From: Culex pipiens pallens
Taxonomy: Eukaryota > Arthropoda > Insecta > Diptera > Culicidae
NCBI RefSeq assembly: GCF_016801865.2
Contig: NC_068939.1
Span: 90,788,879 to 90,852,878, forward strand
Reading direction: 5' to 3'
Length of the DNA stretch: 64,000 bases
Of the stretch, positions 41,501-46,420 are shown piece by piece (position 1 is the stretch's first letter; every line of letters starts with the position of its first letter). The translations under genes were made by a program, and so were the position numbers. The notes beneath the pieces are model-generated. The model did not search any database, was not told the origin of the DNA, and saw nothing but the letters and a program-made list of their open reading frames with translations.

Positions 41501-43846
41501 TCCCAAGTAGAAGTAGTTTTCCGGCACACGCGGGGGTGTGGATATCGTATAGAACCCACCTTTGGTAGCAGCCTGTGCTAACTAACATTCCCGTCCCGTT
41601 CCCTCGAGATCTACAAACTGACATGGCGGGCGCCGTTGGTGGCCAATGGCTGTTTCTTATCTACAGCAGCTCTAGTTTTGATGATCTTGATGTTTTATCT
41701 TTTCAGCGCATTCATGCATGCTGTTGATAAGGGAAACATCACTAGATCGTTGAAGCGTATGATCGCTAGTGCTGATAGGATATTACGGTCCTGTTCAGCA
41801 ACGGAGAAGGACAACCATGGGTGGTCTCTCATGCTCATGCTCATGCTCATGCTCAATTTTAGCTGTTGTCCATACAAAAAAATCTTTTTGGAAAAAGACT
41901 ATTGAAATATTCAAAAATCTGTATTTGAGAACGGATTTTCTGATAGTTTTGTTGTCTTCGGCAAGTTGTGAGTACTTTTAAGACATAAAAAAAATAATAA
42001 CATGTTTTAATTTTGGATTTCATACAAAAAATTGAATAGTACAATTTTAAATATTTTTTAAATTCTTCTTTTTTTAATGCATTTTTTTCTATTTTAAGCT
42101 CAAAAAGGTTAAAAATCATTTGGCAATGTTGCATTTTGCGTGCATTTTGTTCATCTGTAAAAGTCATTATCAACCTAGGACACATATGAAAAAAAAAGAT
42201 CAGAAAATGTTTTTTTAATTTGCCTGATTTTCCCCAAAGACCCCGTGAGACCCCAGTGCAAAAAGTTCTAAAACCATAGTAGAAATTATGTTTATGAATT
42301 CATAAATATTCGGCAATTAAGTACCATAACTATAATAATAACGTGTACTGAAATTTGGGACACTTGCATGATTTTGCAGCTATTTTTCATATCTTTTCAA
42401 ATACTTTAAACGAAAATTCGAAAAAAGTCAAAGAATATCTAAATGCACAGTTTATTTATGTTTATTTTTTACACTGTATTGGCAGAAATTGTGTTGTATG
42501 CACATAGAAAAACAAGCTGACATGTTTTATTTTTAGAAAAACAGAACTGAAATAAAAAAAAACTACTTACTTTTCCTGTCATTCTTGAACGACGAAATAG
42601 CCTACTTTTCTGTACCAAAAATAACGGAATCGAATGGTAACACTTTTCCGCACTTGTTTCGAAAAGTAACACTTTTCAAAAAAATTTTTGATTTAAACGA
42701 TTTATTGACAAAAAACATGAAAATTTGACTTAAAATTTCACTCAATGGGTGTTTTTTGGAATTGCAAAAAATGTTGTATGGAACTCGTTGCAAAACTTGA
42801 TTTTTTCAGCACTCGTCGTTTTTATCCAACTCGGTGAACCTCGTTGCATAAATGTACGACTCGTGCTGAAAAAATCTTCTTTTTGCAACTTGTTGCATAA
42901 ACTACTATTATTAAAAAAATATTTTACGAAATTGAACTAGCGTGAGAAATTTTAGCCAAATCACTTTATTTTTCGAATGAAAAAACAATAAAATTGTATG
43001 CCTAAAAGTATTGTTGAAAATCGCAAAGCGATCCGAGGTAAATTTCAAAATAATAACAATTGTGATTAGAAGAGTTGTTCAACAATGTTTCATTCCCTGA
43101 AATTGGCTTTTACCTATCAAATTTTCTGAATTATCATTTTTTTCGATTTTCGTCTGCCACAGCTTCTTGTTCTGTATATGTACAATGATAACGTTGGATG
43201 GATTGGTTTGGGAAAAAATAAAGTTTAAAGCTTAACTGGAACAAGCAAAAAATTCCGCTGACAGTTTGAAGTATTTGACTGCTACCGGTAAACTATCAAA
43301 AGTTTAAAAAATCGTGGATTTAAAAAAAAAATCGATGGCTTTTCCCAAAAGTATTTATTTTTCACGTCACTTTAGCACACCAATTTTGTTAGCCGTTTAG
43401 AGCTAGGTACTGCAAATTTGTCTATTTCGTTTCCTTGTTGAAAATTCATTTCTTCCCACACAACTTTCAGCTTCCGCAGCAATAACCAACCATTTTCATT
43501 GGTCACGTGTCAAACTCACTTGACTTTCCTTCTCACAAAACTTTCCAAACTCATCCAATTGTAATTTAACTTTGATTGCTTTCCCAGGTCCCTTCAACAC
43601 ACAGTTTCTCCCCAATGCAAATTTCCTCCCCGTTTTTTCCTCCCGTTATCGTTATTCTGTTTACTACCGTTTCGAATTTCCCGCCGGATTTCCCCCCAAG
43701 TCCCCCCGGAACAACTCACCGTGTATTGCCGATTCGCCCGCGTGCAGAACGTCGTTGGCGGTCTTGGTGGCTGTTTCCTTCGCGGACTCGACGATCCCGC
43801 CGGGGCCACCGCCGTTGATTAGGGGCGAACTGCTGGCGCAACCCAT
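1795..43846 (-). CDS. Whole gene model: membrane-anchored acidic low-complexity protein (four coding exons)
   Basis: Proposed long CDS is complement(join(1795..2549,4068..4198,11821..12433,43720..43846)), 1626 nt and 541 residues; a short form stops at 11817 (247 residues). Every junction has GT/AG and matching phase. Residues 1-7 (MGCASSS) fit N-myristoylation on Gly2 with palmitoylation on Cys3, so membrane attachment is inferred. Residues 19-63 and 104-160 look like amphipathic helices; the rest is acidic and Ser/Pro-rich with no catalytic motif. GC content is much higher than in the AT-rich surroundings. I do not recognise the family and infer no function beyond likely membrane association. 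Linking exons 3-4 to exons 1-2 rests on phase and splice-site quality only; exon 3-4 could belong to another transcript. Confidence 0.6.
2651..2740. repeat. Left copy of ~90-bp direct repeat flanking the satellite
   Basis: This starts TAAATCCCGTCATTTTCAC and ends in a T run after AAGTCTTAAATTATG. An equivalent block with a few differences follows the array at 3692-3785. The pair suggests that the 7-mer array expanded inside, or between, a tandem duplication. Confidence 0.8.
2743..3687. repeat. (TTTTGTC)135 heptanucleotide satellite
   Basis: 945 bp are made of 135 head-to-tail copies of TTTTGTC, with one substitution seen (TTATGTC, base 2864). Because 7 is not a multiple of 3 and the unit creates no stop in any of six frames, it yields long artificial frames (a Ser-Phe-Val-Phe-Cys-Leu-Leu repeat on one strand, Lys-Asp-Lys-Arg-Gln-Lys-Thr on the other). 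These are not proteins. Near-perfect homogeneity points to recent expansion. Confidence 0.98.
3692..3785. repeat. Right copy of ~90-bp direct repeat flanking the satellite
   Basis: This block starts TAAATCCCGTTATTTTCAC and again ends in a long T run after AAGTCTTAAATTTTG. It is the counterpart of 2651-2740. Confidence 0.8.
4068..4198 (-). CDS. Coding exon 3 (residues 248-290 of the long form)
   Basis: 131 nt of GC-rich open sequence lie between an acceptor (GCGCAACAG, AG at 4200-4199, preceded by CTAAT as a possible branch site and by a pyrimidine-rich stretch) and a strong donor (ACAC|GTGAGA at 4067). It begins with one base and ends with one base of split codons, matching the donor of exon 2 (two bases left over) and the acceptor of exon 4 (two bases needed). 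The product is Ser/Gly/Glu-rich (EGGEADEGTAGSSSQGEPP) with no known domain. The frame has no ATG, which fits an internal exon. An alternative acceptor (GTTGTCAG) about 20 nt downstream has the same phase. Confidence 0.55.
4412..4824. mobile_element. MITE with TIR TACCGTAAACTGGGGTGACT, interrupted by a second MITE
   Basis: Ends pair over about 45 bp (TACCGTAAACTGGGGTGACT...GCCCGGGGTGAC against its reverse complement at 4783-4824). The interior is AT-rich and split by the insertion at 4512-4683. TA at each end suggests a TA-target family. Confidence 0.85.
4512..4683. mobile_element. Nested foldback MITE with TA target duplication
   Basis: Two arms of about 75 bp (CACTCAAAAAAATGAGTTCG... and its reverse complement) are nearly perfect and separated by about 20 bp. 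The dinucleotide TA flanks both ends (4510-4511, 4684-4685), as expected of a Tc1/mariner-type MITE. It sits inside the 4412-4824 element and is therefore younger. Confidence 0.88.
5060..6930. repeat. ~150-bp satellite block bounded by CGTGACGGGACAACG motifs
   Basis: Four to five copies of a ~150-bp unit (TCCAAGATGGCGGCC at 5605, 5731, 5883, 6034 with one change, 6184) run 5510-6235, followed by inverted copies at 6350-6480. Outside them, the word CGTGACGGGACAAC occurs at about 5070, 5248, 5432, 6745 and 6912 and inverted at 5483. The ORF at 6596-6895 lies within this block and shows no coding character. Confidence 0.8.
6931..7779. other. AT-rich stretch without recognisable genes
   Basis: Unassigned AT-rich sequence. 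The part from about 7590 resembles, in inverse, the diverged repeats at 21.8 kb (a word close to TTTAGCATGTTTGAG, and ATGATTGCAAAACAACTG). No coding frame is supported. Confidence 0.5.
7780..9445. mobile_element. Large foldback element with ~400-bp imperfect arms
   Basis: The arm at 7780-8200 pairs inversely with 8950-9445. Examples are AAGTCAAATTTGAAGGTGAG at about 7867 against CTCACCTTCAAATTTGACTT near 9340, and AACGTGAGAATAGATTTTCC against GGAAAATCGATTCTCACGTT. The middle, 8200-8950, is unpaired and holds no convincing ORF. Exact ends were not resolved. Confidence 0.75.
9446..10429. other. AT-rich stretch without recognisable genes
   Basis: No gene seen. One diverged relative of the 5-7 kb motif appears at about 9760 (TAGCGTGACGTTACAACGG). 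Short A and T runs dominate. Confidence 0.5.
10441..10871 (-). mobile_element. tRNA-derived SINE, full length, with target duplication
   Basis: Read on the minus strand, the head carries a B box GGTTCGATTCC and an A-box-like GTAAGCGTGGTTGCC segment within an arm closed by GGGACC/GGTCCC. The body has GAGACGAGATTTGTCTGATC and GTAGGAGTCGTCTC, and the 3' end is AT-rich (GAGCGAATAATTTGA). CCAGAGGAAA flanks both ends (10430-10439 and 10872-10881), a target-site duplication. The body is Feilai-like, by family knowledge. A related copy is at 35.5 kb. Confidence 0.9.
10882..11284. other. Unassigned sequence downstream of the proximal poly(A) site
   Basis: No ORF or repeat was recognised. In the long transcript this is part of intron 2. 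Confidence 0.4.
11285..11816 (-). other. Probable 3' UTR of the short isoform
   Basis: About 530 nt follow the TGA at 11817-11819 and end near two AATAAA hexamers on the gene strand. This supports a transcript that terminates here instead of splicing onward. The sequence is A/C-rich near the stop and AT-rich distally. Confidence 0.5.
11305..11330 (-). terminator. Two AATAAA signals for the proximal poly(A) site
   Basis: TTTATT occurs at 11305-11310 and 11325-11330 on the plus strand, reading AATAAA on the gene strand about 490-510 nt after the exon 2 stop codon. Confidence 0.5.
11817..12433 (-). CDS. Coding exon 2 (residues 43-247), stop or splice at its 3' end
   Basis: The acceptor is CCATTTCCAG (AG at 12435-12434). 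The first two bases complete Asp43 begun in exon 1. The frame reads through a Lys/Ala/Glu-rich amphipathic segment (VKGAVQNVASEIEGVLGGKK, 48-67), an Asp/Ser-rich linker, a long predicted helix (about 104-160, including DEADKMADDIMKETEDLIRD) and a Ser/Thr/Pro/Glu-rich tail. It ends GAA GCA GCG TGA. The last codons overlap a consensus donor (GC|GTGAGT at 11820), so the exon either terminates with TGA at 11817 or is spliced after 11821. Start codons inside the exon are not needed because exon 1 supplies the ATG. Confidence 0.8.
11981..12040 (-). other. Possible 60-nt intron inside exon 2, in frame
   Basis: GAAG|GTAACC at 12040 and TCTTCACCAG at 11981 delimit exactly 60 nt, a usual size for small insect introns, with a pyrimidine-rich 3' end. 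Removal joins GAA to GAA CCG without a frame change; retention adds 20 residues (174-193) without a stop. The sequence alone cannot decide; it may be constitutive, alternative or just coding. Confidence 0.45.
12760..14198. mobile_element. 1.4-kb foldback element, mostly inverted repeat
   Basis: Left arm about 12760-13240 (CCGGCTGAAACTTTTTTGGT, CATTTTGCATCATTGGTTTG, GATCGATTTGGTGTCTTCGG) pairs with the right arm at about 13720-14198. The unpaired middle is around 13240-13720. It lies within intron 1, about 330 nt upstream of exon 2. Another copy of this family is the target of the LINE insertion at 38.6-41.9 kb. Confidence 0.88.
14611..14843. mobile_element. Short TTAA-flanked MITE, copy 1
   Basis: GGGTACACAGCAACCAAAGA begins after TTAA (14607-14610) and GTGCACCG ends before TTAA (14844-14847). 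TTAA duplication is characteristic of piggyBac-type targets. The TIR is short (GGGTACACA against CGGTGCACA). A direct copy lies at 22.8 kb. Confidence 0.7.
14880..15737. repeat. AT-rich diverged repeat region
   Basis: Irregular repeats of AAATACTAAAATTTTCA, ATTCCGTATTTTTTCGA and CCCATATTGC recur at spacings of roughly 100-130 bp. It is a degenerate satellite without coding content and the target of two insertions. Confidence 0.6.
15341..15446. mobile_element. Small hairpin MITE
   Basis: AAGGGCACATAACTTTTTTA pairs with AAAAGTTATGTGCCCTT, and GTGTGTCCCTTTCAC with GTGAAAGGGATACAC, giving two arms of about 45 bp within 106 bp. Confidence 0.75.
15759..16448 (+). mobile_element. LINE-like retroinsertion with 21-bp target duplication
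   Basis: The segment is bracketed by the same 21 bp at 15738-15758 and 16449-16469 (it contains TTTTGAGTACATTTTATA). The 3' end is a hexamer tail (CTCATG repeated about four times). The last ~450 bp match the 3' end of the element at 38.6-41.9 kb, beginning at TCTTTCCACAGCCGGCTGTC and including ACATGGCGGGCGCCGTTGG. The 5' part differs. No ORF was found, so it is a truncated or non-autonomous copy. Confidence 0.85.
16470..17170. other. Intronic AT-rich sequence
   Basis: No gene seen. 16560-16640 is dense in TATCGATAA and CGTTATCG words forming local inverted repeats. ACAGTCCAGACTCGATACTT at 16755 resembles a transposon end but was not paired. Confidence 0.4.
17171..18400 (+). mobile_element. 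tRNA-derived SINE split by a hAT-like insertion
   Basis: The head at 17171-17250 has TGGTTTAGTGGTTAGCG (A box) and GGTTCAATCCC (B box), closed by GGGTCCG/CGGACCC. The body GAGACGAGATTTGCCTGACC stops at CCTTCTATC and resumes after the insertion at CTTCTATCGGATGGGGAAGT (18292). The 3' extent is uncertain. A related body fragment is at 26.7 kb. Confidence 0.8.
17293..18291. mobile_element. hAT-like non-autonomous element, copy 1, 8-bp TSD
   Basis: The ends are TAGAGGGTGACGA and TCGTCACCCTCTA (13-bp perfect TIR). CTTCTATC is duplicated on both sides (17285-17292, 18292-18299); an 8-bp duplication is typical of hAT transposons. Subterminal CCCGGGAA motifs cluster at both ends. The 999 bp carry no transposase frame. 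Two more copies lie at 27.9 and 37.3 kb. Confidence 0.92.
18401..20672. other. Intronic sequence without recognised elements
   Basis: This is a more mixed composition than the repeats around it. The open frames here (e.g. 143 codons, minus, 19323-19754) lack splice support, domain content or coding bias. It may be unique intron sequence, possibly with regulatory content around 18.7-19.9 kb where GC rises. Confidence 0.45.
20704..21530 (-). mobile_element. LINE-like retroinsertion with 31-bp target duplication
   Basis: The same 31 bp (containing CTTTGACTAACTAGAAGAGC) stand at 20673-20703 and 21531-21561. On the minus strand the 3' end is a CATGCT-type tail. The interior has CGATGCCTCCCGAGCTACGG and CCTTCCGAGCAACGATGCTA motifs that recur in the copy at 49.5 kb. 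No reverse-transcriptase frame, so it is a truncated or non-autonomous copy. Confidence 0.88.
21770..23190. repeat. Diverged ~230-bp repeats with poly-G tracts
   Basis: Related units recur near 21780, 22020, 22250, 22430 and 22640 and again after 23080, sharing words such as AACATGCTAAA, GCATTTTAA and AACTTTGAAGG followed by G runs (12 G at about 21987, 17 G near 22355). The MITE at 22835-23069 is inserted in it. Confidence 0.65.
22835..23069. mobile_element. Short TTAA MITE, copy 2
   Basis: This copy is collinear with 14611-14843. The left TTAA (22831-22834) is intact; the right flank reads GTAAAA, so the duplication has decayed or the target differed. Confidence 0.65.
23270..23630. repeat. 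GAACG-rich inverted repeat region
   Basis: TTTGAACGGAACCCGTTCTG near 23277 and GGAGAACCCGTTCAAAA near 23617 face each other, with GAACG/CGTTC words scattered between. It is probably an old MITE; ends were not fixed. Confidence 0.4.
23631..24224. other. AT-rich intronic sequence, nothing recognised
   Basis: No repeat partner or coding frame was found by eye. Confidence 0.4.
24225..24715. mobile_element. MITE with TIR AGGGTGCCCAGA
   Basis: AGGGTGCCCAGA at 24225 is matched by TCTGGGCACCCT ending at 24715. T before and A after extend the TIR and leave TA-like flanks. No ORF is present. Confidence 0.8.
24716..26720. other. Intronic sequence, apparently low in repeats
   Basis: GC is higher around 25.4-26.7 kb and no repeat partner was noticed. 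Frames of 118 and 139 codons have no domain or splice context. It may contain conserved noncoding DNA. Confidence 0.4.
26721..26850 (+). mobile_element. 5'-truncated SINE fragment
   Basis: GAGCTTCTATCGGATGGTGA and AGTAAAACGTCGGTCC match the body of the SINE resumed at 18.3 kb. The tRNA head is missing. Confidence 0.65.
26851..27790. other. AT-rich intronic sequence
   Basis: No gene seen. The 134-codon plus frame beginning at 27528 runs into the foldback arm and is not credible. Confidence 0.4.
27941..28968. mobile_element. hAT-like non-autonomous element, copy 2
   Basis: The left end TAGAGGGTGGCGA follows CCCAGAGG. The right end stops at CGTCACCCT before GGGTATTT, apparently having lost the last bases and the second target copy. 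The interior is collinear with copy 1 except for a nested MITE at 28673-28812. Confidence 0.85.
28673..28812. mobile_element. MITE ACCATCCATAAACCACGTGG nested in hAT copy 2
   Basis: ACCATCCATAAACCACGTGG at 28673 pairs with its complement ending at 28812. The centre holds two C runs (over 10 each). The same TIR family brackets hAT copy 3 at 37.3-38.5 kb and appears singly at 55453. Confidence 0.85.
28969..29440. repeat. Foldback with ~170-bp arms
   Basis: CTTGTAACTTTGCAAG... to CATCACGAGTTATCGCGATT (about 29035-29155) pairs with AATCGCAATAGCTCGTGATG...GCAAAGTTAC (29270-29390). The outer words TATTTTTTT...TCATTAAGAA and TTCTCAATGAAAAAATA also pair. The loop at 29165-29260 is GC-richer. Confidence 0.8.
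29601..31777. other. Intronic sequence with GT and AC microsatellites, no gene
   Basis: (GT)n at about 30645-30662 and a short (AC)n at 31377. Several frames of 60-139 codons exist on both strands but none has domain or splice support. Repeats are few, so this may be unique intron sequence. Confidence 0.4.
32386..32462 (+). mobile_element. tRNA-like SINE head, plus strand
   Basis: GGCCTCGATGGTCTGATAGT carries an A-box-like segment and GGATCGAACCC is a B-box-like motif, followed by CGCCGCGAGC. It is part of the composite insertion; too degenerate for a functional tRNA. Confidence 0.5.
32515..32583 (-). mobile_element. tRNA-like SINE head, minus strand
   Basis: The reverse complement reads GTAGGCGTGGCTGAATGGTT (A box) and GGGTTCGATTCCCATCTGCT (B box). 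The same head is at 49.1 kb with a SINE body, so it is SINE-derived. Confidence 0.65.
32610..33013. repeat. Dispersed repeat R1, copy 1
   Basis: CGACGAAACAGCCTACTTTT, TGTTGTATAGAACTCATTGC and AACTTGTTGCATAAACTACT recur in the same order at 42.5-42.9 kb (about 80-90% alike by eye). No ORF; class unknown. Confidence 0.75.
33014..33765. other. AT-rich intronic sequence
   Basis: No gene seen. 33340-33430 resembles 35360-35450 (both near ACTAGAAAACTTTTT/ATTACATTTTTACGACGTAA style words), perhaps a decayed MITE pair. Confidence 0.35.
33766..34374. mobile_element. MITE with TIR GGTGTAATAACGTCATG
   Basis: GGTGTAATAACGTCATGTTTC at the left pairs with GAATCATGACGTTATTACC at the right; TTCGAATTCCCGGAC pairs with GTCCGGATTTCGAA next to it. 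About 600 bp, with internal words CCGG...TTCGAA repeated near 34155, no ORF. Confidence 0.8.
34375..34614. other. AT-rich, nothing recognised
   Basis: No repeat partner or coding frame noted. Confidence 0.35.
34615..35085. repeat. Dispersed repeat R2, copy 1
   Basis: It contains AACTTTTGACCCTTTAGTTC, TTTGCTCAGATGCTTTTTTT, GTAGATTGAGAGATAA and GAAAGTTGCCCCTTCTCAT. Parts recur inverted at 61735-62500 and direct at 63770-64000. Its centre holds a short hairpin (CTATGTACATAG). Confidence 0.75.
35086..35541. other. AT-rich, decayed repeat
   Basis: TTCACATTAATAGTTGTGAA-type words; possible old MITE. No coding frame. Confidence 0.35.
35550..35880 (+). mobile_element. 5'-truncated tRNA-SINE with target duplication
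   Basis: The body GAGGCGAGATTTGTCTGATC to GAGCGAATAATTTAGA is collinear with the SINE at 10.4 kb but lacks the tRNA head. AGTTATTT flanks both sides (35542-35549, 35881-35888). It ends in a T run of about 15. Confidence 0.9.
35889..37315. other. Intronic sequence without recognised elements
   Basis: No repeat partner was seen in 35.9-37.1 kb; frames of 60-83 codons are on both strands and unconvincing. Confidence 0.4.
37316..38466. mobile_element. ACCATCCA MITE split by hAT-like copy 3
   Basis: ACCATCCAGAAACCACTTGA at 37316 and CCACGTGGTTTATGGATGGT ending at 38466 are the two TIRs. The hAT-like element fills 37348-38360. Nesting order is the reverse of that at 27.9-29.0 kb. Confidence 0.82.
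37348..38360. mobile_element. hAT-like non-autonomous element, copy 3
   Basis: TAGAGGGTGACGAGCGGG opens it and CTCGAGAATCGTCACTCTC closes it, with the same subterminal CCCGGGAA blocks and interior as copy 1. The target duplication is not clear because both flanks are G-rich. Confidence 0.88.
38624..41853 (+). mobile_element. 3.2-kb LINE-like retroinsertion with 26-bp target duplication
   Basis: The same 26 bp (containing TTTTAGCTGTTGTCCATACA) stand at 38598-38623 and 41854-41879. The 3' end is a CTCATG hexamer tail. The flanks together rebuild the foldback family seen at 12.76 kb (TTTCCATACAAAATTGGCAG is the matching intact part there), confirming an insertion. The last ~570 bp match the 15.8-kb element. 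No long frame with reverse-transcriptase motifs is visible on either strand; the 38883-39269 minus frame with a CPVC word is not convincing. It is either an internally deleted LINE or a non-autonomous retroelement using LINE machinery. Confidence 0.82.
39771..39828 (-). mobile_element. 58-bp 5'-truncated LINE end
   Basis: AGGTTTGAATTG flanks both sides (39759-39770, 39829-39840). On the minus strand it reads GAATGACCGAAAGGTTAAAG ... AATAAAGTAATTAACAACAA, i.e. a polyadenylation-like hexamer and a (CAA)n tail. It is nested in the 3.2-kb element. Confidence 0.75.
41880..42554. other. Remainder of the interrupted foldback and AT-rich sequence
   Basis: AAATATTCAAAAATCTGTAT and TTGTCTTCGGCAAGTTG continue the 12.76-kb foldback family after the LINE insertion to about 42000. 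Beyond that nothing was recognised. Confidence 0.55.
42555..42912. repeat. Dispersed repeat R1, copy 2
   Basis: Collinear with 32610-33013 (CGACGAAATAGCCTACTTTT, TGTTGTATGGAACTCGTTGC, AACTTGTTGCATAAACTACT). Confidence 0.75.
42913..43719. other. Start of intron 1, nothing recognised
   Basis: AT-rich until about 43430, then mixed composition near exon 1. No repeat partner seen. Confidence 0.4.
43720..43846 (-). CDS. Coding exon 1 (residues 1-42 plus one base)
   Basis: The ATG at 43846 sits in a good insect context (GGAAAATGG). The N-terminus MGCASSSPLINGG matches the MGxxxS N-myristoylation signature with Cys3 available for palmitoylation; membrane attachment is inferred. Residues 19-42 (VESAKETATKTANDVLHAGE onward) form a probable amphipathic helix that continues into exon 2. 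The donor CACG|GTGAGT is strong and leaves one base, which with exon 2's AC makes GAC. The opposite-strand frame across this exon is a shadow. Confidence 0.82.
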
Positions 43847-44152
43847 TTTCCGGGTGTCCTTCTTTTTCCCACTCGTTTTTCCTCACAAAGTTTCAAGTTT
43901 CACTTTTTTCCCGGCGAAAGACGGACGCTGCGGGAAACTTGCTCGTTCCGCCGATGGGTGGTCGGTCCTCGCGAACGTCGTCGGTAATTGTCTAATTTAA
44001 GCACTTTTAAACTCACTCTTCAACGCGGGCTTTTTCTTCTTCTTTATGCTGATGCACACTACTTGATAAATCACTTTGAGGGTGTCACGTTTCTTGGGTG
44101 AAAAAAGAAGGTTCTAATTTATGGCTAATATCTGCTCGAAGTTTGCTGAACC
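43847..44152 (-). other. Probable 5' UTR of exon 1 with upstream acceptor
   Basis: A very pyrimidine-rich tract ending CTCTTTTTTTTCAG (AG at 44154-44153) lies 306 nt upstream of the ATG, a strong splice acceptor. It implies at least one upstream noncoding exon. Alternatively transcription starts in this region. Confidence 0.5.
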
Positions 44153-45560
44153 CTGAAAAAAAAGAGATCGTCCCAAAAGGGAAAGAGAAAAGAAAAATCA
44201 ATACAAAATAATCAATTTAAATTGAAAAATTGGCGCTCCTTTCTATAAGTACAACAAACTAGGAAAAAAAACCCACCAAACCTGCAATCAAATCAATTGT
44301 TGATTAGTCCAACCAGGGAGTCACCTGTCCCAAGTGGGGCGTTGGTGAGAAAAGAAGGAAGCAGATGTTATCGCTGTGGCCATTACCGCGTGAGTCACCT
44401 ACCCGTGTTGTGTTGTGAATGAACCATCATCATCAATGGATTTTCCCGCGTACATTTCCCGGAAAACTAATGAATGGTGCAGCGCAACCATTGCCATTGG
44501 AAAACAGGTTGCTCGTTTGGAAAATGCAGTGTAAAAGTTGATTGGAGTTGTGGGTGGGCAGAACTTATTAGCTTAACGTGGGAAAATTCTATGGAAAATT
44601 ACCGAGCAGTTCTAAGCTGAAGTGATTGGGTGTTTATCAGAGCAAACAAATCAATAGTTGTTTGCTAACTCTAGGCGTCAAGGAAAATGAGCAAATATTT
44701 TCAATTGTTCGATTTAAAAAAATCAATGTTTTCGACTGTTGGAAAATTATTAACTCATGGTTAAGTTTGGTGCGTAACTGTAACGCCAAATTTGATGTAA
44801 TGGTGATAAATAGGCCACTGAAAATATTTTTGAAAGTGTATCTGGGGCCCGCATTTAATATTCGATAGAAAAATCAGATTTTTTCAACAAGCTTCAAAAT
44901 TTCAATGGAAATATTCGAACAAACAACTGAAAACAATTTTAAGTTTATTTTCTGCCTTGGTCATTGTTATTATAATTATGGAACCAGTTCATAAATATTT
45001 CAAATTTTGGTAAAATTTGGATGAAAAAATCATAAAAACACACATTTTTGAAAAAAAGGTGATAAAAAGGAATAGTAGCAAATAATACTGAATCTCTATA
45101 ATCGGTAAATAAAATAAATTGAACCCCATAATGTTTTATATTTTGGTATGATGACACGATACATCTTATTCCAATAAAAAGACTTTTTGTAAGAAATGTA
45201 TAAAATTTAAACCCTTTTTTATAATTTATGAAAAAATTATGCAACAGTATTGATTATTTCATTTTTCAATCTTTTTTACGATCAACCCTAAAATTTTACT
45301 AAAATTGATAATATGGTTTTCAAAAACGTTTATTTTGAGATTCAAATTTAACCAGAATTCAGTTTTACGTTTCAAGACCTCTTGCCAAAAAAAAACGATA
45401 TGTATCTCGTAAATATAAATAAATGGTCATGTCCAGTCCAGCTATCAATTCCATATGTTTGTATGTGATTGAAAGCAGTGATTCAGTTGTTCATTTAAGT
45501 TTGTTTTGAATATGAGTTAGGCACGGTATGGCGGAAGCAACATATTTTAAATCGAGATAA
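44153..45560. other. AT-rich sequence upstream of exon 1
   Basis: No gene or clear repeat. If the 5' exon at 47.7 kb is real this is intron; otherwise it may contain the promoter. Confidence 0.35.
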
Positions 45561-46420
45561 CCCATGGGTAAGGCTACTAACCGTACGGATTTTCCCTTAT
45601 CGTACGGATTTTCGACTTTTTTCACAGATTTTGTACGGTTTTTTTTTTTTTTGTATCCATCGAATTTATAATGGTGAAAGAATCAACTTCTTTAAATTAT
45701 TACTTTTGTTATTATCATTTTCACTGAGATCATTTAAAACACACACGAAGCAAAATGTCCATTGTTCGTTCAAAACGTACATCGTTTGTGCAAAATGAGA
45801 GTAAATACAGATTTTTTCAAAGAATGCATAAACATGTTGGAGAGAGAATTGAATAAAAAATCAATTTCTGGTCTCTTTTTGCTCAATTCTTCTCCGTTTT
45901 CGTCGATTTCCTTCATTTTTTTTTACTTTCGCATCCTGCTCGTTTCCTGTTCGTGTCTTTTATACAAGCATTTGAGCTTATTGCTTTTAAATTAAGTACA
46001 TTATTAATTTGATTTTAAAAGGATAATTTAGATAGTTTTCTGGGATTGTTTCAGATCAAAGTTGATTATCAATAATTGTTCTTTTCAAATTTCCTTTTAA
46101 CATATTTATCAATTAAAAAAATCAAATGATTTCTAACGCATGTTTTTCGTGAAAACATTAAGAACGATATTATTCGTAAAGGCAAACTTGACATTTCGTT
46201 AACTTTTAAACGTTTAACAAAAAAATTAAAAAAAACACATAGCAATTTGATTCAGCAAAGTGAAATTTGTAATTGACACAGCTTTTTTAAGTCCCAAATT
46301 CAAAATTTATCTGAACAATTCCTTAGAAGTTTTTTTTATAGCATGGGGTCATATCAGCCAAGTGTAATGATTTTCACTTTTTTTTTTCACTCAGCAAGAG
46401 TTGGTAGGCTTACCCATGGG
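45561..46420. mobile_element. 860-bp element with ~20-bp TIR CCCATGGGTAAGGCTACTAA
   Basis: CCCATGGGTAAGGCTACTAAC at the left pairs with GTTGGTAGGCTTACCCATGGG ending at 46420 (two mismatches). TACGGATTTTCCCTTATCG-type words repeat just inside the left end. No transposase frame is present; superfamily unassigned. Confidence 0.65.

Larger units (their letters stand above)
12434..43719 (-). other. Intron 1 of the gene, 31.3 kb
   Basis: The donor is CACG|GTGAGT at 43719 and the acceptor CCATTTCCAG ends at 12434. The exon phases fit (G + AC = GAC). The intron is filled with SINEs, LINE-like insertions, hAT-like elements and foldbacks listed separately. I saw no convincing additional exon inside on either strand. 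Confidence 0.7.

Noticed and set aside
43572..44000. 142-codon plus frame over exon 1
   Set aside because: Antisense shadow of the GC-rich coding exon and its 5' UTR.
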